The notes beneath the pieces were generated by a model that ran no database searches, had not been told where the DNA came from, and saw only the letters and a program-made list of their open reading frames with translations. Shown one piece after another: positions 1-7,494 of a DNA stretch of 13,963 nt. A program made the translations under genes and the position numbers. Where the stretch lies: NCBI GenBank assembly GCA_026388615.1, contig JAPLJL010000033.1, positions 1 to 13,963 of the forward strand, written 5' to 3'. Source of the DNA: Pseudomonadota bacterium (GTDB taxonomy: Bacteria > Desulfobacterota > JAPLJL01). Position 1 is the stretch's first letter; every line of letters begins with the position of its first letter.

Positions 1-1049
1 AGTTCCCGGCGGACCACCGGCATCCGGCTCTGTCCGCCGACCAGGATGACATGATCGATTTCCTCCGCTTTCAGGTTAGCCAGGGCCAGGGATTCCGCGC
101 AGATGTCGATCGTGCGTCGAACCAGGTGGACGGACATTTCCTCGAGATCGTTCCGGTGCAGGTTGATTTCCAGGTGTTGGGGTCCCTTGGCCCCGGTGGC
201 CAGGAAGGGCAGCAAAACCTTGGATTCCATTCGTTCCGAGAGATCCACCTTGGCCTTTTCCGCCGCCTCCTTGAGCCGCTGCCGGGCCAGGGGATCTCCG
301 GAGATATCCGCCTGATGGATATCCTGGAATTCCCCCAGGAGAAATTGGACGATGGTGTTATCGATGTCTTCCCCGCCCAGGTGGGAGTCCCCGTAGGTGG
401 AGAGAACCTCGACCACCCCCGGCCCGATCACCAGGGTGGAGATATCGAAGGTACCTCCTCCCCAGTCGTAAACGGCGATGGTTTCTTCCTGACGGCGGCC
501 CATGCTGTAGGCCAGGGCCGCCGCGGTGGGTTCGTTGATGATTCTCAGGATGTCCAGCCCGGCGATTCTCCCGGCGTTGCGGGTGCCCTGCCTCTGGGCA
601 TCGGTAAAGAAGGCCGGGACCGTGACCACCGCTTCCCGGACCTCGGCGCCCAGAAACTCGGAGGCGACTTTCCGCATTTCCTTTAAAATGAAGGCGGAAA
701 TTTCCTCCGGGGAATAAACTTCATTGCCGATCTGGATCCGGACCTCGTCGTTCGGACCGGCCAGAAGCTGGTAGGTCAGGTTTTTGATTTCGTCCTGGAC
801 CTCGGGAGAGGAAAATTTTCTTCCGATCAGGCGCTTGACCCCGTGGATCGTGTTCATGGGGTTGGTGATCCCCTGCCGCTTGGCCGGATGGCCGATCAGG
901 ACTTCCCCGGAGGCCCCCACCGCGAAAAAGGAAGGAGTGATCCGGGACCCCGATCGGTTGGGAATAACTTCCGTCCGGGTGCCCTGGGCCAGCGCGACAC
1001 AGCAATTAGTTGTTCCCAGGTCAATCCCGATAGCTGGTTTTTCTTTCAT
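1..1049 (-). CDS. dnaK: DnaK-family Hsp70 chaperone, N-terminal part (3' end outside window)
   Basis: ATP-driven cytoplasmic Hsp70 chaperone; 349 codons are visible and cover almost the whole nucleotide-binding domain. Reading the minus strand from the ATG at 1049-1047 gives an open frame to the window edge. Seen: phosphate-1 motif GIDLGTTN (residues 8-15), VKRLIGRKF with the conserved Lys72, NEPTAAALAY (172-181), phosphate-2 motif DWGGGTFDIS (195-204), LGGEDIDN (224-231), LKEAAEKAK (259-267), and the adenosine motif ILVGGQSRMP (335-344). The interdomain linker and the substrate-binding domain lie beyond the edge. It follows a J-domain gene by 25 bases, so the two probably work together. Oddities: Trp196 where family members nearly always have Leu, and TTNCC where TTNSC is usual. 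No grpE or canonical dnaJ is nearby. It may therefore be a second, specialised paralogue rather than the main DnaK; the family assignment is secure, the symbol less so. Confidence 0.93.
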   Translation of the reverse strand, partial: MKEKPAIGIDLGTTNCCVALAQGTRTEVIPNRSGSRITPSFFAVGASGEVLIGHPAKRQGITNPMNTIHGVKRLIGRKFSSPEVQDEIKNLTYQLLAGPNDEVRIQIGNEVYSPEEISAFILKEMRKVASEFLGAEVREAVVTVPAFFTDAQRQGTRNAGRIAGLDILRIINEPTAAALAYSMGRRQEETIAVYDWGGGTFDISTLVIGPGVVEVLSTYGDSHLGGEDIDNTIVQFLLGEFQDIHQADISGDPLARQRLKEAAEKAKVDLSERMESKVLLPFLATGAKGPQHLEINLHRNDLEEMSVHLVRRTIDICAESLALANLKAEEIDHVILVGGQSRMPVVRRE

Positions 1050-1074
1050 ATTTCCCGCCCGGCCGCCCGGGGAA

Positions 1075-1890
1075 TCAAGGTTTGGTCCCCGGGGTAGGTA
1101 GATTCAACAGCGCATCAATCCGTAGAAAAAGTTCCCGGTATTTCGGATTCCGCGGATCTATACTTAACGCTAGCTTAGCCTGAGAAAAGGCGGCCTTCAA
1201 GTTCCCGGCCTTTAAGGCTTTCTGGGCCTCGAGGAAAAGTTCGCCGCCGGCCGCTTTCCCCTCTTCCCCGGCGGAGCCGGATGGAGATTTGGCTTTTGGC
1301 TTCCCCCCGGTCCGGGGACTTTTCAGCTCCTGATAGGCTTCGGTAATCCGGGAGTTGATTTCCTGGAGCAGAACCCGGCAATCCCCCAGTTCAATCCCGG
1401 CGTAGCGGTCGGGGTGGAATTTCCGGGAAAGCTCCCAGTAAGCCTGGCGGATTTCCGGTTCCCGGGAACCCGGTTTCAGCCCCAGCCGGTCGAAGGGATT
1501 TTCCTTGGCCATCCGGAGCCAGGTGAGCCGGATCTCTTCTTTCTCGGTTTCGGAGAGGACCCGGCCGTAATTGTCCAGGAAGGCGCCGGACCGCTGGCTG
1601 TCCTCGCCGAAATTAACCAGACCGCGGGAGAAAAGATCCCCGATTCTCTGAATGACTTCCCGGCGTCCCGTCCCGGCCACGACCATGATCTCGGCCACGG
1701 TTTTTTTCCCATCGATCCGGGAGAGCAGAAACCCCGAGCGGGGGTCAATGTCATCCGTGTCGTCAGCGGCCGCCTCCCGGAGCCGGGGGATGGATTTGAG
1801 AAAAGCCTCTTCCGGGTTGGGCCCGGGCTTGGGCGGGAGCAAATCCCCATAGAGAAGCTCTTCCAGTTCCGTTCTGGTTTTGTCGCTCAT
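1075..1890 (-). CDS. J-domain co-chaperone with unfamiliar N-terminal domain and TPR-like C-terminus
   Basis: A 271-residue protein predicted to stimulate the ATPase of the Hsp70 encoded immediately downstream. The J-domain is central (about 131-190): it begins NPFDRLGL and carries the diagnostic HPD at 159-161 in the context KFHPDRY. There is no Gly/Phe-rich stretch and no Cys-rich zinc finger, so this is not canonical DnaJ but a class C type J-protein. Residues 50-95 (SGFLLSRIDGKKTVAEI...) look like a small helical or winged-helix module of the kind found in signalling proteins; I cannot name it with certainty. A low-complexity Lys/Gly/Ser linker (191-215) leads to a TPR-like helical pair (217-262, with AFSQAKLALSIDPRNPKY). 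It starts at ATG 26 bases after argF and ends 25 bases before the Hsp70 gene. The J-domain is certain; the client is unknown. Confidence 0.88.
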   Translation of the reverse strand: MSDKTRTELEELLYGDLLPPKPGPNPEEAFLKSIPRLREAAADDTDDIDPRSGFLLSRIDGKKTVAEIMVVAGTGRREVIQRIGDLFSRGLVNFGEDSQRSGAFLDNYGRVLSETEKEEIRLTWLRMAKENPFDRLGLKPGSREPEIRQAYWELSRKFHPDRYAGIELGDCRVLLQEINSRITEAYQELKSPRTGGKPKAKSPSGSAGEEGKAAGGELFLEAQKALKAGNLKAAFSQAKLALSIDPRNPKYRELFLRIDALLNLPTPGTKP

Positions 1891-1916
1891 GGCTTTACCC
1901 GATCATCCCGGAGCGC

Positions 1917-2828
1917 TCAGCGAATAAACATCTCCAGGATGGCTTTCTGAAAATGGAGGCGGTTTTCCGCCTGGGTCAGGATCACCGATTGCGGACCGGC
2001 CAGAACCTCGTCGGTGACCTCCCAGCCCCGGTGAGCCGGAAGACAGTGCATGAACCGGGCCCCGGGTTTAGCCGCGGCCATCAGCTCGGCATTGACCTGA
2101 AAGCCGGCGAAGGTCTGCCGGACCTGTTCCTCGTCCTTGTCCTGCCCCATGCTGATCCAGACGTCGGTGTAAACCACATCGGCCCCGGCCACCGCCGCCT
2201 TCGGATCGGAGAAAACCTCGATCCGGTCGGGGTAAAGATCCTGGGTTTCCTTCAGCACCTCCCGGTCGGGCTCGTAACCGGGGGGGAAGGCCAGGGCGAG
2301 CTGGAAGCCGATCCGACCGCAGGCCTCGATCCAGGAATTGGCCACGTTGTTGCCGTCCCCGAGGTACGCCACCCGAACCTCCTGGTAATTGCCCAGCACC
2401 TCCCGGATGGTGAAAAGATCCGCGAGGATCTGGCAGGGATGAAACCGGTCCGAGAGCCCGTTGAGGACGGGAACCCGGGAGTTCAGGGCGAATTCCTCCA
2501 GGCGGGACTGGGCATGGGTCCGCAGGATGAGGCCATCGCAGTAGCGGGAGAGAACCTGGGCGGTATCCCCGACCGGTTCCCCCCGGGAGAGCTGGGTGTG
2601 TTCGGCCGAGAGGTAAATCGCGCGGCCCCCCAGGGAAAGGACGGCCGCTTCGAAGGAGACCCGGGTCCGGGTGCTGGGTTTTTCGAAAAGCAGGGTGATG
2701 ATTTTCCCCTGGAGGGGAGGGGTGCGGAATTTCTTCGCACCCGTTTTGAGCGCCCCGGCCCGCTCGATCAGGTGATCGATTTCTTCCCGGCTTAAGTCTT
2801 GGATCCGCAGCAGGTCACGCTTGGTCAT
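1917..2828 (-). CDS. argF: Ornithine carbamoyltransferase
   Basis: Catalyses carbamoyl phosphate + L-ornithine to L-citrulline + phosphate, the sixth step of arginine synthesis, in the cytoplasm. The 303 residues match the usual family length. Seen: the carbamoyl-phosphate site STRTR at 52-56 (context FEKPSTRTRVSFE), HPCQ at 130-133, the ornithine-binding region DVWISMGQ at 222-229, and the catalytic HCLPAHR at 261-267. The ornithine-type DVWxSMG and HCLP motifs favour this over aspartate carbamoyltransferase. It starts at ATG 11 bases after argD, with a GGA eight bases upstream, and is followed 26 bases later by the J-domain gene. It is the last arginine gene in the run: argG and argH are not downstream, where chaperone genes sit instead. 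Nothing looks broken. Confidence 0.97.
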   Translation of the reverse strand: MTKRDLLRIQDLSREEIDHLIERAGALKTGAKKFRTPPLQGKIITLLFEKPSTRTRVSFEAAVLSLGGRAIYLSAEHTQLSRGEPVGDTAQVLSRYCDGLILRTHAQSRLEEFALNSRVPVLNGLSDRFHPCQILADLFTIREVLGNYQEVRVAYLGDGNNVANSWIEACGRIGFQLALAFPPGYEPDREVLKETQDLYPDRIEVFSDPKAAVAGADVVYTDVWISMGQDKDEEQVRQTFAGFQVNAELMAAAKPGARFMHCLPAHRGWEVTDEVLAGPQSVILTQAENRLHFQKAILEMFIR

Positions 2829-2839
2829 TTTTTTTCCGT

Positions 2840-4069
2840 TTATTTGTGATTTTGGTAAACCTCAGCCAGGCATTTTTCCAGAAGCTTCAGGCCCCGGGTA
2901 ACCTCGGCGGAGGTGATGTTCAAGGGCGGGAGGAACCGGACCACGTTGCCGTGGGTCAGGTTCAGGATCAGGCCCGCGTTCAGGGCCTGCCGCACGAGCT
3001 GCTGGCCCTTTTCCCCGTCCGAAAGCTCCATCCCGAGGATCAGGCCCCGACCCCGGATTTCCCGGATCCCGGGGTATTTGGTCGCGAATTTTTCCAGGGC
3101 GGAGCGAAGGGCTTTTCCCTGGCGGCGGCAGTTTTCCAGGATCTTTTCGGACCGGATGGTATTAATGACCGCCTCGCCGGCGGCCGTGACGACGGCATTG
3201 CCCCCGAAGGTGGTGGCGTGGGTTCCCGGGGTAAAGGCCGCGGCGACCTCGTTGGTGGCCAGAACCGCGCCCAGGGGCAGGCCCCCGCCGACGGCTTTGG
3301 CCAGGGTGAGGATGTCCGGTTTAACCCCGTAGTGCTGGTAGGCGAAGAGTTCCCCGGTCCGGCCGATTCCTACCTGAACCTCGTCGAAAATGAGCAGCAT
3401 GCCTTTGCGATCGCAAAGCTTCCGGACCCCGGTCATGAATTCGGGGGTGGCCGGGAGGACCCCGCCTTCTCCCTGGATCGGCTCCAGCATCACGGCCCCG
3501 GCCCAATTCCCCGCGGCCGAAACCACGCTGGCGAGGTCGTTAAAACGGGCGGTACGAAAACCCTCGAGCAGGGGAGCGAAGCCCACCTTGACCTTTTCCT
3601 GCCCGGTGGCGGAGATCATCCCCAGGGTTCTCCCGTGAAACGAGTTTTCCATCGTCACCACCCCCACCCGTTCGTCTTTCCGGCGGTTCCGGGCGTAGAT
3701 CCGGGCGAGCTTGACCGCGCCTTCGTTGGCTTCCGCGCCGCTGTTGCAGAAGAACACCTTGTCGGCGAAGGAGCGCTCGACCAGAAGCTCGGCGAGGCGG
3801 ACGGGAGGCTCGGTGTAGAAAATGTTGGAGGTGTGGAAGAGCAGGCCGGACTGGGCGCGGACGGCGGAAACGATTTTAGGGTGGCAATGCCCGAGGTTCC
3901 CGACGGCCAGGCCGGAGAAGAAGTCCAGGTATTCTTTTCCCTCCGGGTCCCAGAGCCGGGCGCCCCGGCCCCGGACAAAGGCGACCGGGAGACGGCCGTA
4001 GGTGTTCATCAGGACCCGGTTGCTGCGTTCGATCAGGCTGGCGGTAGTCACTTTATTCGCTTTTTTCAT
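2840..4069 (-). CDS. argD: Acetylornithine aminotransferase
   Basis: PLP-dependent class III aminotransferase converting N-acetylglutamate 5-semialdehyde and glutamate to N2-acetylornithine and 2-oxoglutarate. Of 409 residues, the core runs from DFFSGLAVGNLGHCHP (49-64) to the end. Cofactor features seen: NSGAEANEGAVKLAR (109-123), FHGRTLG (144-150), the PLP-contacting FDEVQVGIGRTG (228-239) with Asp229, and the Schiff-base Lys258 in LTLAKAVGGGLPLGA. A TTFGGN segment follows at 286-291. Length and motifs match ArgD; succinylornithine or ornithine aminotransferase activity cannot be ruled out by sequence alone, but the position between argB and argF supports ArgD. It starts at ATG 53 bases after argB, an unusually long gap for this operon and one mostly filled by a heptanucleotide array. 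Confidence 0.96.
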   Translation of the reverse strand: MKKANKVTTASLIERSNRVLMNTYGRLPVAFVRGRGARLWDPEGKEYLDFFSGLAVGNLGHCHPKIVSAVRAQSGLLFHTSNIFYTEPPVRLAELLVERSFADKVFFCNSGAEANEGAVKLARIYARNRRKDERVGVVTMENSFHGRTLGMISATGQEKVKVGFAPLLEGFRTARFNDLASVVSAAGNWAGAVMLEPIQGEGGVLPATPEFMTGVRKLCDRKGMLLIFDEVQVGIGRTGELFAYQHYGVKPDILTLAKAVGGGLPLGAVLATNEVAAAFTPGTHATTFGGNAVVTAAGEAVINTIRSEKILENCRRQGKALRSALEKFATKYPGIREIRGRGLILGMELSDGEKGQQLVRQALNAGLILNLTHGNVVRFLPPLNITSAEVTRGLKLLEKCLAEVYQNHK

Positions 4070-4088
4070 CTGAGCTTTTTCCTTTTGA

Positions 4089-4123
4089 TTTAACTTTGAA
4101 CCTTGAGCTTTGAACTTTGAACT
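4089..4123. repeat. Degenerate heptanucleotide array in the argB-argD spacer
   Basis: On the plus strand five consecutive 7-base units are TTTAACT, TTGAACC, TTGAGCT, TTGAACT, TTGAACT. They fill most of the 53-base gap between argB and argD, and the last unit touches the argB stop codon (TAA, 4125-4123). There is no dyad, so this is not a terminator. It belongs to the same class of period-7 arrays seen elsewhere in the window, though with its own unit sequence. Confidence 0.8.
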
Positions 4124-4998
4124 TACCTTAATATCTCCGTGCCGATCCCGAGATCGGTAAAAAGTTCCAGGAGCAGGGCGTGGGCGACCCGGCCGTCGAT
4201 GATGTGGGTTTTCCCCGCCCCGCCTTCCAGGGCCTGCAGGCAGGCCTGGGTCTTGGGAATCATGCCTTCGGAAATCCAGCCGTCGGCAATAGCCTTTTTC
4301 AACTGCCGCGCCCTGAGGCTGGCCGCCAGCTTACCCTCCCGGTTCTTAATCCCTTCCACGTCGGTCAGGACGATCAGCTTTTCCGCCCGGAGCGCCCCGG
4401 CCAGGTGCCCGGCCAGGTGATCGGCGTTCAGGTTGTAGCTCTGCCCCTCCAGGTCCGAGCCGATCGGGGCCACCACCGGGATATAACCGGAATTTTCCAG
4501 GGTGCGGATCAGACCGGTGTCGATGGCTTCGATTTCGCCTACGAAACCCAGATCCACATTTTTCTACGGGGCGGGCTCGAGCTCGTCGGATTGAATTTTC
4601 CGGACCCGGACCAGTCCGCCGTCCTTGCCACAGATCCCGACCGCTTTTCCGCCGATGCCGTTAATCAGCCCGACGATTTCCGAGTTGATCGTGCCCCGGA
4701 GGACCATTTCCACCACCTCGAGGGTTTCGGCATCGGTGACCCGGAGCCCGGAAACAAACCGGGACTTGAGTCCCAGGCGCTTTAAATATTCTCCGATCTG
4801 CGGCCCGCCGCCGTGAACGATGACCGGGTTGATCCCCACGTATTTCAGGAGCACCACGTCCCGGGCGAACTCGCGCTTGAGTTCCTCCTTGACCATGGCC
4901 GCCCCGCCGTATTTGATGACCAGGGTTTTCCCCGCGAAGCGCCGGAGGTAGGGAAGCGCCTCCAGCAGGGCCTGAGTCCGGGTGATTTTTTCTTCCAT
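4123..4998 (-). CDS. argB: N-acetylglutamate kinase, interrupted by one in-frame TAG (possible pseudogene, readthrough or split gene)
   Basis: Phosphorylates N-acetylglutamate, the second and usually feedback-controlled step of arginine synthesis. The frame from ATG 4998 to TAA 4123 is 291 codons, the normal family length. Codons 1-144 form the N-lobe: IKYGGAAM (28-35), VHGGGPQIGEYLKRLG (61-76), LRVTDAETLEVVEMVL (84-99), GKDGGL (123-128). Codon 145 is TAG (4566-4564). The same frame then continues with KN and VDLGFVGE, followed by the ATP-binding lobe: YIPVVAPIG, SYNLNADHLAG, AEKLIVLTDVEGI, GMIPKTQACLQAL, HIIDGRVAHALLLELFTDLGIGTEI. No frameshift is needed. The stop falls in the variable loop before the VGE motif. 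Options are a sequencing or assembly error, a fresh nonsense mutation, amber readthrough, or two polypeptides with reinitiation at GTG 4557-4555. Homology is secure; functional state is open. Confidence 0.93.
4555..4566 (-). other. In-frame amber codon and nearby GTG inside argB
   Basis: On the minus strand codon 145 of argB reads TAG (4566-4564), followed by AAA, AAT and GTG (4557-4555). The GTG is in frame and could restart translation to give the C-terminal ATP-binding half as a separate 144-residue chain. I see no convincing Shine-Dalgarno sequence just before it, so restart would depend on coupling to termination at the TAG. A single substitution (from CAG, AAG, GAG, TGG, TAT or TAC) is enough to explain the stop. 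Confidence 0.9.
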
Positions 4999-5002
4999 GG
5001 CT

Positions 5003-6097
5003 TTAACCCTTTCTCGGCGGTGCCGGGCGGAATTTTTTCAGTTCCTCCAGGGCGCCCCGCCGTTCCAGGTCGGCTTTCAGGAGAGCCTTTTTCAAACGCT
5101 GGGTCTGACTTTCGGCCTCGGCCAGCTCATCAATCCGCGATTCCAGGTTTTTATGAAGCCATTCGATCTTGAGCACGACGGAAAGTCCGAGGGCGATGGA
5201 GGACATCAGGCCCAGATCTTCCGGCCCGAAGCCTCCGGGATTCTGGCAGTTGGCGGCAACCAGGAGACCCAGGCATTTGCCGCGCTGGATGATCGGTACC
5301 GGGATCAGCTCCCGGAGGGAAGAAAGATTCTTTTGGTCCACCTCCGGGTTAAAGCGCGGATCGTTCTGGGGTTCCTTCAGAATAAATCCTTCCCGGCTGT
5401 CCAGGGTCCAGCCTAGGAGACCCTGGCCGGGTTTCAGGGACAATTCGGTCCGGATCTCTCCGGCCGGACCCCAGCCGGCTGCCAGTTTAAAACTACCTTC
5501 CCCGTCTTCCAGGTAGATGAAGACCGCTTCGCTTTTGGTCATTTCCCGGACCCACTCGCTGAGGTCCAGGTAGATCCGGCCGATTTCGGCACTCTCGCTC
5601 AGGATCCGGAACATCTCTTTCTGGATATCCAGGCTTTTCTGCCGGCGGGTATCCTCGCCGGATTCGGCCGGGGGTTTTTCCGGGGCGGGCGGTTCCGGTG
5701 TTTTCAGGCGGGTGACCCAGCCCAAAACCCGCCGCACCTCCCGGGCTTCCGCCGGCTTGATCACGTAATCCAGGGCTCCCAGGGAGAGGGCCCGGTCCGC
5801 CCAGGTCAGTTCCCGGGGCTCGGCCAGGACCAGGATGGGAAGGAGCGGGCGGATTTCCTTGACCCGTTTCAGGAGATCAAGGCCGTGCATTCCCGGCATG
5901 ATGATATCGATAAAAGCCACATCGACGTCCTCGGTTTCCAGTAATTTCAAGGCTTCCCGGCCGCTCCGGGCCGGGAGGACCGTGTATCCTTCCGCCTCGA
6001 CCGACCGGGTCAGGGTTTCCCGCTCCCCGTCGTTATCGTCGGCGATCAGGGCCTTTTTCCCGCCGGTTTGGGTGTCCGGTTTCTCTTCCGTGGTCAC
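5003..6097 (-). CDS. Receiver-GAF response-regulator-like protein with C-terminal coiled coil
   Basis: A 364-residue soluble signalling protein without a recognisable output domain. Residues 15-128 form a CheY-like receiver: acidic pair Asp20-Asp21, phospho-acceptor Asp64 in FIDIIMPGMHG, Lys114 in DYVIKP, and Tyr111 at the aromatic switch position. The switch Thr/Ser position is Ala92 (counted from Lys114 by the CheY spacing), which may weaken phosphorylation-driven signalling. A Pro-rich linker (132-150) leads to a GAF domain (about 163-308, with LKPGQGLLGW and VPIIQRGKCLGLLVAAN), then a charged coiled coil (310-356). There is no histidine kinase, GGDEF or HTH segment. It starts at GTG 6097 (context GACGTGACC), 12 bases after hslU and in the same frame as the hslU stop; it ends 4 bases before argB, so it is almost certainly co-transcribed with both. 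Ligand and partner are unknown. Confidence 0.85.
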   Translation of the reverse strand: MTTEEKPDTQTGGKKALIADDNDGERETLTRSVEAEGYTVLPARSGREALKLLETEDVDVAFIDIIMPGMHGLDLLKRVKEIRPLLPILVLAEPRELTWADRALSLGALDYVIKPAEAREVRRVLGWVTRLKTPEPPAPEKPPAESGEDTRRQKSLDIQKEMFRILSESAEIGRIYLDLSEWVREMTKSEAVFIYLEDGEGSFKLAAGWGPAGEIRTELSLKPGQGLLGWTLDSREGFILKEPQNDPRFNPEVDQKNLSSLRELIPVPIIQRGKCLGLLVAANCQNPGGFGPEDLGLMSSIALGLSVVLKIEWLHKNLESRIDELAEAESQTQRLKKALLKADLERRGALEELKKFRPAPPRKG

Positions 6098-6109
6098 GTC
6101 GGCATCCGT

Positions 6110-7489
6110 TTAGAGAATGTAACGGCTCAAATCCTCGTTTTTCAAAACCTCTTCCAGCCTTTCCCGGACGTAGGGGGCGTCGATCCGGACCTGGACCCCC
6201 GGCATTTCCGGCGCGGAAAAGGAAACCTCTTCCAACAATCTCTCCATCACCGTGTGCAGGCGGCGGGCCCCGATGTTTTCTGTCCGCTCGTTCACCAGCC
6301 AGGCGATCCGGGCAATCTCGGTGATGGCGTCAGGCGGGAAAACGAGCTCCACCTCTTCGGTTTTCAAAAGGGCGATGGCCTGCCGGATCAGGGAGTTCTC
6401 CGGTTCATTCAGGATCCGGACGAAGTCCTCCTGGCTCAGGGGGTTGAGTTCCACCCGGATGGGGAACCGGCCCTGGAGCTCCGGGACGAGGTCCGAAGGC
6501 TTGGAAACGGTGAAGGCGCCGGCGGCGATGAAAAGAATGTGATTGGTCCGGACCACCCCGTATTTGGTCTGCACGGTGGTGCCTTCCACCACCGGCAGGA
6601 GGTCGCGCTGCACCCCTTCCCGGGAGACATCCGGGCCGTAGCCCTTTTCCTTGCCGGCGATCTTGTCGATCTCATCAATAAAGACGATCCCGTGGTTTTC
6701 CGCCCGCTCGACCGCCCGGGGAATGATCTGGTCCAGATCGATCAGCCGCTGTTCCTCCTCGTCGGTCAGGAGTTTGAGCGCCTCGGGGACGCTGGCCTTT
6801 TTCTTGCGGGATTTCTGGGGGAGGAAATTGCCCAGCATCTCCCGGAACTGCATTTCGATGTCCTCCATGCCCCCGGCGTTGGAGAAAATCTCGACCATCG
6901 GCAGGGAACGGGAATGGGTTTCCAGCTCCACGTAACGGTCGTCGAGCTTGCCGGTTCGGAGGAGCTGGCGGAGCCGTTCCCGGGTGGAATCGGGTGCGGG
7001 TTCCGGGGCGGGTTCCGGGGATCCCGGGGGCAGGGAGCCCGCCGGGGAAGTCAGGGGGGCCGGGGTCACCGGGGGACGGGAGGGAAGCAGGAGGTCGAGC
7101 AGGCGCTCCTCGGCCAGTTCCCCGGCCTTGGCATGGACCCGCGCCTGTTCCTCTTCCTTCATCATTTTGACCGAGAGCTCGACCAGGTCCCGGATCATGG
7201 ATTCCACGTCTCTCCCCACGTAGCCGACCTCGGTGTATTTGGACGCTTCCACTTTCAGAAAAGGGGCCTGGGCCAGGCGGGCCAGGCGCCGGCAGATCTC
7301 GGTTTTGCCCACCCCGGTGGGACCGATCATGATGATATTCTTGGGGGCGATTTCGTCCCGGAGCTCGGCGGGGACCTGCTGTCTCCGCCAGCGGTTGCGC
7401 AGGGCGATGGCCACCGAGCGCTTGGCCTGCTTTTGCCCGACGATATAGCGATCGAGCTCGGCGACGGTTTCCTGAGGGGTTTGCTCCAT
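6110..7489 (-). CDS. hslU: HslU, ATPase subunit of the HslUV protease
   Basis: AAA+ unfoldase that feeds substrates to the HslV peptidase. The 459 residues include Walker A GPTGVGKT (56-63), the pore motif GYVGRDVE (89-96), Walker B IVFIDEID (268-275), the arginine-finger region LQGRFPIRVEL (338-348), the sensor-2 region ENIGARRLHTVMERLLEE (404-421), and the C-terminal SRYIL, which in the family inserts into HslV. The I-domain (about 110-245) contains a Pro-rich stretch at 138-168, probably a flexible insertion that accounts for most of the length above the E. coli protein. The I-domain and YIL tail exclude ClpX. It starts at ATG 5 bases after hslV, with a GAGGAA near the end of hslV as a possible ribosome site. 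Confidence 0.97.
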   Translation of the reverse strand: MEQTPQETVAELDRYIVGQKQAKRSVAIALRNRWRRQQVPAELRDEIAPKNIIMIGPTGVGKTEICRRLARLAQAPFLKVEASKYTEVGYVGRDVESMIRDLVELSVKMMKEEEQARVHAKAGELAEERLLDLLLPSRPPVTPAPLTSPAGSLPPGSPEPAPEPAPDSTRERLRQLLRTGKLDDRYVELETHSRSLPMVEIFSNAGGMEDIEMQFREMLGNFLPQKSRKKKASVPEALKLLTDEEEQRLIDLDQIIPRAVERAENHGIVFIDEIDKIAGKEKGYGPDVSREGVQRDLLPVVEGTTVQTKYGVVRTNHILFIAAGAFTVSKPSDLVPELQGRFPIRVELNPLSQEDFVRILNEPENSLIRQAIALLKTEEVELVFPPDAITEIARIAWLVNERTENIGARRLHTVMERLLEEVSFSAPEMPGVQVRIDAPYVRERLEEVLKNEDLSRYIL

Positions 7490-7494
7490 GGAAT

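Noticed and set aside
51..686. 211-codon plus-strand frame, and a 94-codon minus-strand frame at 721-1005
   Set aside because: Both overlap the Hsp70 reading frame, which is strongly conserved through the whole region.
2846..4093. 415-codon open frame on the plus strand
   Set aside because: It is the shadow of argD on the other strand; the argD product has every catalytic motif, this one has none.
4123..4998. Two independent genes rather than one interrupted argB
   Set aside because: Both parts are in one frame and together make exactly one NAGK of normal length; a genuinely split enzyme remains possible but is not the simplest reading.
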